From an uncultured Actinomycetes bacterium (GTDB lineage Bacteria > Actinomycetota > Actinomycetes > Nanopelagicales > Nanopelagicaceae): a DNA stretch of 20,616 nucleotides. How positions within the stretch are numbered: position 1 is the first letter of the stretch; the number at the start of each line of letters is the position of its first letter. This document shows, one piece after another, positions 5,772-12,959 of this stretch. The notes under the pieces are model-generated. The model did no database searches, had not been told where the DNA came from, and saw only the letters and a program-made list of their open reading frames with translations. The stretch lies in NCBI GenBank assembly GCA_903953805.1, contig CAJBLC010000075.1, positions 1-20,616 of the forward strand. Direction: 5' to 3'. A program made the translations under genes and the position numbers.

Positions 5772-7238
5772 TTACGCCTTTCCAGTTGTTGGGAAATTAA
5801 GTGCCGCTTGCGTTGATAGGCCAACTCGGGTGAGCTTGATACTTCCCTTTAATTCATTCTCCGTGAGCGTTCGAACAATTTGAAGTCCTAAACTGGCCGA
5901 ACTCTCCAAATTAAATCCTTCAGGTAGCCCGACTCCGTTATCACTGACCACGACGAGACACTCGTTATCCGAGTGCGAAACCTCAACGCTCAAGGTATCG
6001 CCAGAACTCTCTAACCCATGCTCGAGTGAGTTGTGAATCAATTCAGTAATGACAAGGGCTAGTGGCGTTGCAACCTTGGAATCAAAACTTCCGAATTCAC
6101 CTACTTTGGTGAGGGTAATGGGGCGCGAGCTCAGTTCAATCGCATTATGGACAATTCGATCGTAGACCTCATCAAAGAGAACGACCTCGGCCGAACTTCC
6201 CGAGAGAGTTTCATGAACAATCGCGATAGAGGCGACGCGACGAACCGCCTCGGCAAGAGCCGCAGAAGCAACTGGGTCTTCTACCCGTCGTGATTGGAGG
6301 CGTAGTAAAGCGGAAACGGTCTGCAGATTGTTCTTCACGCGGTGATGAATCTCGCGAATCGTTGCATCCTTGGTAATCAGAGCCCGGTCCTGCCTACGCA
6401 ATTCAGTAACGTCGTGGAGGAGCACGATCGCACCAATACGATCGCTACCCTCGATAAGCGGAATAACAAGAAGGTCGAGCACTGCTCGACCATTATCAAA
6501 GTCATCGCGACGAAGTTCTTTACCGCTAACGGCCAATGACCAGGGCTCATCAGTTGGCAACGATGCATTATCAATGGTCGATAAGAGTTCACCCAGGATC
6601 TGATTCTCGATCTCGCCCGGCCATCCAGCTCTGCTAATCGCCGAGCGAGCATTCGGACTGGCATAGATCACTACCCCAATGGAATCGAGTCGGATAAGTC
6701 CATCACCTACGCGTGGCGCCGATTCGCTCCGATAGATATTTCCGGCGACTGGGAAGGTGCTCTCCGAGACCATGCGATAGATCTTGTGGGCGATCTCGCG
6801 ATAGTTAATCTCGAGACGAGATTTTGAACGCATCTGAACGGCATCGCGATGGCGGGAGATTACGGCAATGACATGGCCATTGAAGAGAACTGGCACAGTC
6901 TCTTCCTTAATAAGTAGCTCGCCTACTTGTTCTGGCTCGGTATCGCGAACGATCTCACCTTGAGAGAGAGCCTGATCAATACGTGGATTATCGCCCCATG
7001 AAATCTCTTGACCGACGAGATCGTAGGTGAAGACCGTCGCTGCAGTTGTGGGGCGGGTATGAGCGATTGCAACATGGCCGGTAGGCCAACTCTGGTAATC
7101 CTTCCGCTTTGGAACCCACAAAATCAGATCGGCAAAGGAGAGATCAGAGAGGAGTTGCCACTCGGCGATGAGTTCACTGATTCGTTCTTGGTCATCAGCA
7201 GTGAGCGCCGTACCCTCAAATGCATAACGAGATGACAC
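5772..7238 (-). CDS. pdtaS: PdtaS-type sensor histidine kinase
   Basis: The 488-residue protein is soluble, with no membrane segments. Residues about 12-135 match the GAF-like N-terminal domain of the PdtaS family, and about 170-285 form a PAS domain (RLDSIGVVIYASPNARSAI). The HisKA_2 dimerisation box EIHHRVKNNLQ places the phospho-acceptor at H298 or H299. A HATPase domain has an N-box ELIHNSLEHG (N403) and a G1 box DNGVG (433-437). In mycobacteria PdtaS phosphorylates PdtaR, an ANTAR RNA-binding antiterminator; that is family knowledge, and no pdtaR is in the window. The GTG start has an AGAGG SD four bases upstream. It lies 38 nt after the CpaE-like gene. Confidence 0.92.
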   Translation of the reverse strand: MSSRYAFEGTALTADDQERISELIAEWQLLSDLSFADLILWVPKRKDYQSWPTGHVAIAHTRPTTAATVFTYDLVGQEISWGDNPRIDQALSQGEIVRDTEPEQVGELLIKEETVPVLFNGHVIAVISRHRDAVQMRSKSRLEINYREIAHKIYRMVSESTFPVAGNIYRSESAPRVGDGLIRLDSIGVVIYASPNARSAISRAGWPGEIENQILGELLSTIDNASLPTDEPWSLAVSGKELRRDDFDNGRAVLDLLVIPLIEGSDRIGAIVLLHDVTELRRQDRALITKDATIREIHHRVKNNLQTVSALLRLQSRRVEDPVASAALAEAVRRVASIAIVHETLSGSSAEVVLFDEVYDRIVHNAIELSSRPITLTKVGEFGSFDSKVATPLALVITELIHNSLEHGLESSGDTLSVEVSHSDNECLVVVSDNGVGLPEGFNLESSASLGLQIVRTLTENELKGSIKLTRVGLSTQAALNFPTTGKA

Positions 7239-7241
7239 GAA

Positions 7242-7246
7242 ACCTC
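7242..7246 (-). promoter_or_regulatory. Shine-Dalgarno site fixing the pdtaS GTG start
   Basis: AGAGGTTTC precedes GTG at 7238, giving an SD-like AGAGG. This decides for the GTG start and contrasts with the SD-less, promoter-proximal genes of the window. Confidence 0.5.
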
Positions 7247-7276
7247 TTCTGTGAAAGCCGTAAGGATCGGCAGGAG

Positions 7277-8293
7277 CTACCGAAGTGATTGCACGATCTT
7301 ACCAATCTCGCCCCTACCCGTCTTCGTCGCACCAAAGTTTGTTCCACCGAAGAGGCCGCTTCCTCCTGATAACTGGCTCTCTCGTATAAGGAAGCGGTTC
7401 TCTGCGGTTGTGAGGGTGAGGAAACGGGCCTCTGCCTCTCTAAGTTCGCGTGAGCTCCCCACCAAGATGCAGATGTAGGTAATCGGAATCTTCCGTAGTA
7501 GAAGTGGGAACTCCTTAAGAAAGAGGGCGAGTTCATCCATGCTCTCCTCGGTAGAGCACGAGATATAAAGCAGATGTGATGTCGACTCCACGATCGATGA
7601 GATGAGATTTCCATACCAACGTCGGTCATGAACCGCCTCTCCTAGTGATGGAAGAGATCCAATGTCGACGATGACGCTCTCCTCAGCATGGAACTCTGGA
7701 AGAGCGCGCGGTCGGGTTGAAGGTTCAAGCGAGATCACAGTGAGGGCGTTCGAACTCTTTGCTAACCGCCGTGTCAGTGACTGCGAGCGAAAATCAGCAT
7801 CAACGATTCCCACTCTCCTCTGTGTCGATCGAGTGCCAGAGAGTTCGTTGGCGAGCGCCACCGCTAATGAACTCCTGCTTGGAGAACTAGCGCTTCCAGT
7901 AATAGTGAAGATCCGTGGAGCTGATTTTACGATGGTCGGAGCAATCTCGGGTTCGGGCCGCCCACTCTGGACAAGTGGCAGGCGAAGTTGCGAGCGAATC
8001 TTCTGCATGATGGCATGCGCCGCAGGTTCAGAACCCTCGAGTGAGATAAAGGTAAATGGTGCATCCTCATATTTCATCAATAGATCAGATGAGAAGCCAG
8101 GGAGATCTGCTTTGTAAACAATGACAGTTCGAAATGAACGTCGCCCGGAAAGGTGCTCCTCCAAAGCTTGGCTATCGAACGCTCGATAGATAATCGACCA
8201 TCCTTGGGAGAAGAGAAGCTGTGCAACAAAGTCCTCAAAATCTGCATCAGCGATCGCCGTGACAACTTCAATCTGTGGAATCTCAGAGCGCAT
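7277..8293 (-). CDS. CpaE/TadZ-like MinD-family protein with degenerate P-loop
   Basis: The protein has 338 residues. Residues 8-100 look like an atypical receiver (pseudo-receiver) domain, as in CpaE/TadZ. Residues 126-330 look like a SIMIBI/MinD-type ATPase fold. The P-loop reads GSASSPSRSS (133-142): the signature lysine and the P-loop lysine of the deviant Walker A are lost (Ser and Arg instead). The later VGIVDADF (D165, D167) and VIVDIGS (D210) elements survive. CpaE/TadZ proteins position pilus assembly or other polar structures; here ATP hydrolysis is doubtful and the role unknown. The ATG overlaps the SAF-protein stop by 11 bp, so the two are co-translated. Confidence 0.75.
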   Translation of the reverse strand: MRSEIPQIEVVTAIADADFEDFVAQLLFSQGWSIIYRAFDSQALEEHLSGRRSFRTVIVYKADLPGFSSDLLMKYEDAPFTFISLEGSEPAAHAIMQKIRSQLRLPLVQSGRPEPEIAPTIVKSAPRIFTITGSASSPSRSSLAVALANELSGTRSTQRRVGIVDADFRSQSLTRRLAKSSNALTVISLEPSTRPRALPEFHAEESVIVDIGSLPSLGEAVHDRRWYGNLISSIVESTSHLLYISCSTEESMDELALFLKEFPLLLRKIPITYICILVGSSRELREAEARFLTLTTAENRFLIRESQLSGGSGLFGGTNFGATKTGRGEIGKIVQSLR

Positions 8294-8876
8294 TTCTTAC
8301 CACCACTATCCGACCTGTTGTGAATGAACTGATGATTGGCATAATCTCTCGATCATGTAAGAGGAAGAGAACCGTGACGGCACCACCAAGGTCGCGTGAT
8401 TTATTATCGACTCCTTGTATCCGAATATTGCTAGCAACAAGTTCTGGATCTTTTCCGGAATCTTTGGGTATCGAATACAGGTCTACTCGATCACCGGCTC
8501 CCAAATCACCTGGTAAATCACTCTTGGCAATCCCGATCGGAAGTTGACGGTAATCGGAGACTGCACCGGCTTGGGCAATTGCATTGAGTGGAATAAATTC
8601 ATGGAGGCCAATCGAGCGAGTGACAACATTGCCGATCACCCTCGAGCTCCCGCGATAATAATTCTGCTGCGAGCTACCGAGAGTGGCATCGATGCGCGCT
8701 ATATCAGCGGCGGAGATCACCGCCCCTGGCGCCAAAGGATGTGTAGTCACCCACATGGGGGTAGCGCTCTGAGAGGCGGTTGCTAAACCGATCGCCGCGA
8801 GAAGAGAGATAGAGATTGCTCCGATCGCGACAATCCTTCGGTTATTTCGTTGGATAAATGTAGAGAGTTGAAACAT
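8283..8876 (-). CDS. SAF-domain protein, CpaB/RcpC-like
   Basis: The protein has 197 residues from the ATG at 8876. A basic N-terminus (QRNNRR) and one transmembrane helix (about 14-34) are followed by an extracytoplasmic SAF domain (about 40-105: VTTHPLAPGAVISAADI, then HEFIPLNAI). A beta-rich tail carries LPGDLGAGDRVDLYSIP, typical of CpaB/RcpC. In Tad systems RcpC/CpaB sits in the outer part of the pilus machine; actinobacterial SAF proteins of this type are mostly uncharacterised. The frame stays open to a GTG at 8951, but that would put 25 extra residues before the membrane anchor. TGTGAT lies 6 nt before 8876. It overlaps the next gene by 11 bp. Confidence 0.8.
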   Translation of the reverse strand: MFQLSTFIQRNNRRIVAIGAISISLLAAIGLATASQSATPMWVTTHPLAPGAVISAADIARIDATLGSSQQNYYRGSSRVIGNVVTRSIGLHEFIPLNAIAQAGAVSDYRQLPIGIAKSDLPGDLGAGDRVDLYSIPKDSGKDPELVASNIRIQGVDNKSRDLGGAVTVLFLLHDREIMPIISSFTTGRIVVVRNAL

Positions 8877-8882
8877 AAGCGG

Positions 8883-8888
8883 ATCACA
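8883..8888 (-). promoter_or_regulatory. Weak -10 hexamer for the SAF/CpaE/pdtaS unit
   Basis: TGTGAT lies 6 nt before the ATG at 8876, matching TANNNT except at position 2. It sits in the 84-bp divergent gap shared with the Rv3235-family gene. The fit is weaker than at the other starts. Confidence 0.25.
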
Positions 8889-8960
8889 GTGGACAACTGG
8901 CTCTAGAAAATCATCCGAAGGTATGAGGTGTGGATAGAGATCTGAGGGCACTCTCCCGTC

Positions 8961-9530
8961 ATGGCCCAGAAAAAAATATTAGAAGAAGCTCCTTCGTATG
9001 AGTTGAAGGAGATCCGCCTCCCCAAGAAGTTGGTATTTCCTTATGCAGGAGCTGCCAATGGAGTAGATCACTCAGCTCTCCCACTCTTTGGCTTTGAACC
9101 AGCCCTTTCGACCGAGGCACCTGTTAAACCACTCTCCTCCAAGCTCTACCTGGTTCCAACGCCAGTTCGCTTTGAAGGTGAAGAACTCGAACCTCAGATA
9201 CAGCCAAAACCCTCGCCCCTCTCAGATTTACCCGAGCTCGAACAATGGGTCTCTCGTTTTGTCGTGAGTGTGATTGAAGTGTGGAGCGGAAAGCGCGCAG
9301 CCATGCAATTGGCACGTTGGACTCATCGCAACATCTTTGATGGTGTGGTGAAAGCAAGTGGCGCTAAGCGCGCCCTACCGAAGATTCGCAATATCTATAT
9401 TTCACAACCAATTGATGGCGTTGGTGAGGTGACCGTTACCTTGCGCTATGACGAGCGAGTTCGCTCACTCGTCATGCGCTTTGAAGGTGTCGATAAGCGG
9501 TGGCTCTGTACCGAGCTCTCGCTGATCTAA
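8961..9530 (+). CDS. Rv3235-family protein (DUF6459-like)
   Basis: The protein has 189 residues. The first 75 or so are variable and proline-rich. The conserved part (about 78-189) contains LARWTHRNIFDGV, then ISQPIDGVGEVTVTLRYDER, then LVMRFEGVDKRWLCTEL. This pattern (DGVGEV, basic residues, RFEGxDxRWxCT) matches the Rv3235-like family that sits beside secA in many Actinobacteria. Function is unknown; there is no signal peptide or membrane helix. It is divergent from the SAF gene and converges on secA, with only 6 nt between stop codons. No SD or good promoter is visible at the ATG (CACTCT lies 6 nt upstream). Confidence 0.82.
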   Translation: MAQKKILEEAPSYELKEIRLPKKLVFPYAGAANGVDHSALPLFGFEPALSTEAPVKPLSSKLYLVPTPVRFEGEELEPQIQPKPSPLSDLPELEQWVSRFVVSVIEVWSGKRAAMQLARWTHRNIFDGVVKASGAKRALPKIRNIYISQPIDGVGEVTVTLRYDERVRSLVMRFEGVDKRWLCTELSLI

Positions 9531-9536
9531 TGACGA

Positions 9537-12215
9537 TTAAGCGGCGCCGTGACAGCGCTTGTACTTCTTTCCAGAGCCACATGGACATGGACCATTACGT
9601 GATGTTCCACCCGTGCTCTGCGCCTCGCCACTCTCATCTGCTGCGCTGTAGGTAAGTGGAACAACTGATTGCTCAGGAGCCCCAACGCCTTTTGGAGTTA
9701 CTTCAACGCTATTGTCATTACGCTCAACTTCTACCTCTACATTGAAGAGCAGCGCAACAAGTTCTTCCTTAATCGCATCCATCATGGCCGAGAAGAGTTC
9801 ATACCCTTCCTTCTGATATTCCACGAGTGGATCGCGTTGCGCCATCGCGCGAAGGCCAATGCCCTCCTGGAGGTAATCCATCTCGTATAAGTGCTCACGC
9901 CATTTGCGGTCTAATACCGAGAGGAGAACTTTGCGCTCGAGTTCGCGAACAACTTCAACTCCGAGGCTCTCTTCGCGCTTTGCATATGCAGCACGAGCGT
10001 CGGCAAGGACCTTATTGAGCAAAAAGTCGCTATCGAGGCCTGCAACGCCACCAACTTCAGCACTGATCTCTTCGACAGTAAATGAGATTGGATAGAGCAG
10101 CTTTAAAGCCTGCCACAGCGTCTCAAGATCCCAGTTCTCTGGGAAGCCACTTGCCGTCGCAGATGTGACATATGCAGTGACGGTATCTTCCATAAAGGTT
10201 GCGACCTGAGCTGAGATATCTGCCCCTTCAAGGACTTCACGACGCTCGGAGTAGATAACTTCGCGTTGGCGATTCATGACATCGTCATACTTCAAGACAT
10301 TCTTACGCATCTCAAAGTTGAGAGATTCGACCTGAGTCTGCGCTGAACGAATAGCGTTAGAGACCATCTTTGACTCAAGTGGTTGATCATCAGGAAGACC
10401 TGATGCGCTCATAACGCGCTCGACCAAGCCAGAGTTAAATCGGCGCATCAAATCATCTTGGAGTGAGAGGTAGAACCGTGACTCGCCAGGATCGCCTTGG
10501 CGACCAGAGCGACCACGAAGCTGGTTATCGATACGACGAGATTCGTGGCGTTCAGTTCCGAGGACATAGAGGCCACCGAGTGCAGTAACTTCCTCGTGCT
10601 CTCTCTTCACTGCCTCTTTCTGCTTAGCAATCTCAGGGCCCCAAGCTGCTTCATACTCTTCTGGTTGATCAACGGGACTTATGCCGCGACGTTGGATTTC
10701 AAAGTCAGCCATGAACTCGGGGTTTCCACCGAGCATGATGTCAGTTCCACGTCCTGCCATATTTGTAGCAACTGTGACTGCACCCTTAACACCGGCACGA
10801 GCAATAATCGCTGCCTCGCGTTCGTGCTGTTTCGCATTAAGAACTTCATGCTTGACGCCACTCTTTGTTAAGAAGGCGGAGAGCTCCTCAGATTTTTCAA
10901 CAGAGACAGTTCCAATAAGAACTGGCTGACCCTTGCGATGCTTCTCCACGATATCTGCAGTGACCGCCGCAAACTTACCGACCTCGCTCTTATAAATAAG
11001 ATCTGGTTGATCAACGCGCTGGCTGGTCTTGTTAGTAGGGATTGGGATAACGCCGAGCTTGTAGATCTGCATAAATTCAGCAGCCTCAGTCATAGCGGTA
11101 CCGGTCATACCAGAGAGTTTCTCGTACAGGCGGAAGTAGTTCTGAAGAGTGATTGTCGCAAGGGTCTGATTCTCATCCTTGATCTCAATACGCTCTTTCG
11201 CTTCGAGCGCTTGGTGGAGACCTTCGGAGTAGCGGCGACCTGAGAGGACGCGGCCGGTGTGCTCATCGACAATGAGCAGCTCACCATTCATAACGACATA
11301 ATCTTTATCGCGCTTGAAGAGCTCCTTAGCGCGGACGGCGTTGTTCAGGTAGCCGATCATGGGAGTGTTCTCAGCGATGTAGAGATTACCGATGCCCAAG
11401 ATCTCTTCGACCTTTGTTACACCCTCTTCGGTGATTGAAAGATTGCGCTTCTTCTCATCGATCTCGTAGTGGAGATCGCGAGAAAGCTTCTCAGCGATCG
11501 ATGCAAATTCCACATATAACTTTGTTGGCTTATCAGCGGGACCAGAAATGATCAGTGGCGTACGCGCTTCATCAATCAAAATAGAGTCAACTTCATCGAC
11601 GATGGCAAAGTTGTGCTCGCGCTGAACGCAATCCTCAATCGACCACGCCATATTGTCACGGAGATAGTCGAAGCCAAATTCATTATTTGTGCCGTAAGTG
11701 ATATCTGCAGCGTATGCCTCACGTCGCTCCGCTGGAGTCATATTCGAGAGAATCACGCCGACCTTGAGACCGAGGAAGCGATGGATACGACCCATCCACT
11801 CACTATCGCGCTCAGCGAGGTAGTCGTTCGTTGTAACGATGTGCACACCTTTACCAGTGAGCGCATTCAAGTAGGCAGGAAGTGTGGAGACAAGAGTCTT
11901 ACCTTCACCAGTGCGCATCTCTGCGATATTGCCGAGGTGAAGCGCAGCTCCACCCATAATCTGAACGTCATAATGGCGCTGACCGAGGGTGCGCTTTGCA
12001 GCTTCACGGACAACTGCGAATGCTTCAGGAAGGAGGCTATCGAGATCCTCTCCTGCAGCCAGGCGTGACTTAAAGCTAGAGGTCAGAGATTGAAGTTCGA
12101 GGTCGCTCTTCGCTGAGATAGCGGGCTCCCATGAGTTAACTGCTTCAGCGATCTTCTCGAGGTTGCGGACTGCTCGGCCTTCGCCAGCTCGCAGAATCTT
12201 GTCTAACAGGGCCAC
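9537..12215 (-). CDS. secA: Preprotein translocase ATPase SecA
   Basis: SecA is the cytosolic motor that pushes unfolded preproteins through SecYEG. The 892-residue protein shows the Walker A EMRTGEGKT (99-107), the DEVD box (207-210) within VDEVDSILIDEARTPL, the second-ATPase-domain motif GRGTDIMLGGNPEFM, then the helical wing/scaffold part. The C-terminal zinc finger is CPCGSGKKYKRCH (C877, C879, C888, H889), which in other species binds SecB or phospholipid. Length is typical. The start is GTG at 12215, inside the end of comF (13-bp overlap), preceded by an AGAGGA SD that itself lies in comF. In most Actinobacteria hpf precedes secA; here comF does. Confidence 0.97.
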   Translation of the reverse strand: MALLDKILRAGEGRAVRNLEKIAEAVNSWEPAISAKSDLELQSLTSSFKSRLAAGEDLDSLLPEAFAVVREAAKRTLGQRHYDVQIMGGAALHLGNIAEMRTGEGKTLVSTLPAYLNALTGKGVHIVTTNDYLAERDSEWMGRIHRFLGLKVGVILSNMTPAERREAYAADITYGTNNEFGFDYLRDNMAWSIEDCVQREHNFAIVDEVDSILIDEARTPLIISGPADKPTKLYVEFASIAEKLSRDLHYEIDEKKRNLSITEEGVTKVEEILGIGNLYIAENTPMIGYLNNAVRAKELFKRDKDYVVMNGELLIVDEHTGRVLSGRRYSEGLHQALEAKERIEIKDENQTLATITLQNYFRLYEKLSGMTGTAMTEAAEFMQIYKLGVIPIPTNKTSQRVDQPDLIYKSEVGKFAAVTADIVEKHRKGQPVLIGTVSVEKSEELSAFLTKSGVKHEVLNAKQHEREAAIIARAGVKGAVTVATNMAGRGTDIMLGGNPEFMADFEIQRRGISPVDQPEEYEAAWGPEIAKQKEAVKREHEEVTALGGLYVLGTERHESRRIDNQLRGRSGRQGDPGESRFYLSLQDDLMRRFNSGLVERVMSASGLPDDQPLESKMVSNAIRSAQTQVESLNFEMRKNVLKYDDVMNRQREVIYSERREVLEGADISAQVATFMEDTVTAYVTSATASGFPENWDLETLWQALKLLYPISFTVEEISAEVGGVAGLDSDFLLNKVLADARAAYAKREESLGVEVVRELERKVLLSVLDRKWREHLYEMDYLQEGIGLRAMAQRDPLVEYQKEGYELFSAMMDAIKEELVALLFNVEVEVERNDNSVEVTPKGVGAPEQSVVPLTYSAADESGEAQSTGGTSRNGPCPCGSGKKYKRCHGAA

Positions 12216-12940
12216 AATTCCTCTTTCTTCGCTGTACCTCGGAGTGCCGGCAATGAAGTGCCTATCTTATTCGCTAAAAAGCGCCCTGCCACACAGGCGC
12301 TGAGCAGGGCATCAGGCTCATATGAGGCCACTTTTAGGGCTCGTAACGCCTCGCCCATTGTGCTCCCCGTTGTAACCAAATCATCCACCACGATTATTCC
12401 CTCAGCTCCCCGTCGATCACTTCTCACCCTGCTCTGCGCGGTGAAGGCGCCATAAATATTTCTCTGCCGCTGCTGCGCCGTCAATCGGCTCTGATCGGCG
12501 ATCGCTCGAGTCGGAGCTAAAAGTGGCAGAACTCGACATGAGAGTCCGATGCTCCGCTCTACCTCATGAGCAAGAAGCTTTGAGAGCACAACGGTATGTG
12601 CAAATCCGCGACGTCGATCGGCCTTCCGAGAAGAGGGGATGGGAATAAGGAGGTAACGATCTAAAGAGAGATCACGATGTATTCGGCTAAATCTCATCGC
12701 CATAAGTGAAGCAAGATATCTGGCGCAGGCTCGATCGTTACTCTCCTTTGCAGCAAGTATGAGATGCGACGATGTCTCGTTGTAATAGAGCGCCGAGTAC
12801 AGAGGAAGTTGATGAAGTGTCACTTCATTTCGAAACGAGACCAACCCACTTTCACATCGGGGACAGATCTCAACGTTGCCTGCTCCACATGCGACACATT
12901 GAGTTGGATAAAGGAGGGAGCGAATCTCAGCGAAGGACAT
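12203..12940 (-). CDS. comF: ComF-family phosphoribosyltransferase-like protein
   Basis: The 245-residue protein has a four-cysteine N-terminal zinc site (CVACG at 15-19 and CPRC at 26-29). A phosphoribosyltransferase fold follows, with the PRPP loop IIVVDDLVTTGST at 182-194. ComF proteins take part in DNA uptake in competent bacteria, but the gene is also kept in non-competent Actinobacteria, where its role is unclear. The ATG follows an AAAGG-type SD 19 nt after the mtrB stop. The last 13 bases overlap the secA start, so the pair is probably translationally coupled. No hpf gene intervenes. Confidence 0.9.
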   Translation of the reverse strand: MSFAEIRSLLYPTQCVACGAGNVEICPRCESGLVSFRNEVTLHQLPLYSALYYNETSSHLILAAKESNDRACARYLASLMAMRFSRIHRDLSLDRYLLIPIPSSRKADRRRGFAHTVVLSKLLAHEVERSIGLSCRVLPLLAPTRAIADQSRLTAQQRQRNIYGAFTAQSRVRSDRRGAEGIIVVDDLVTTGSTMGEALRALKVASYEPDALLSACVAGRFLANKIGTSLPALRGTAKKEELWPC

Positions 12941-12959
12941 CCGCCCTTTCTATCTCACT

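Noticed and set aside
7216..7629. Minus-strand frame of 137 codons overlapping the CpaE-like and pdtaS genes
   Set aside because: It lies in an alternative frame across two well-supported genes; its composition is Arg/Ser-rich and non-protein-like.
7662..8117. Plus-strand open frame of 151 codons
   Set aside because: Antisense to the CpaE-like gene, with no start signal or domain; it reflects the base composition of the coding strand.
8877..8951. Upstream GTG start extending the SAF protein by 25 residues
   Set aside because: It would place a non-hydrophobic leader before the membrane anchor and leave only 9 bp to the divergent ATG at 8961.
9531..9536. Bidirectional terminator between the Rv3235-family gene and secA
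   Set aside because: Only 6 nt separate the stops, and no stem-loop with T tracts on either strand is visible around them.
11613..12068. Plus-strand open frame of 151 codons
   Set aside because: Antisense to the highly conserved N-terminal part of secA.
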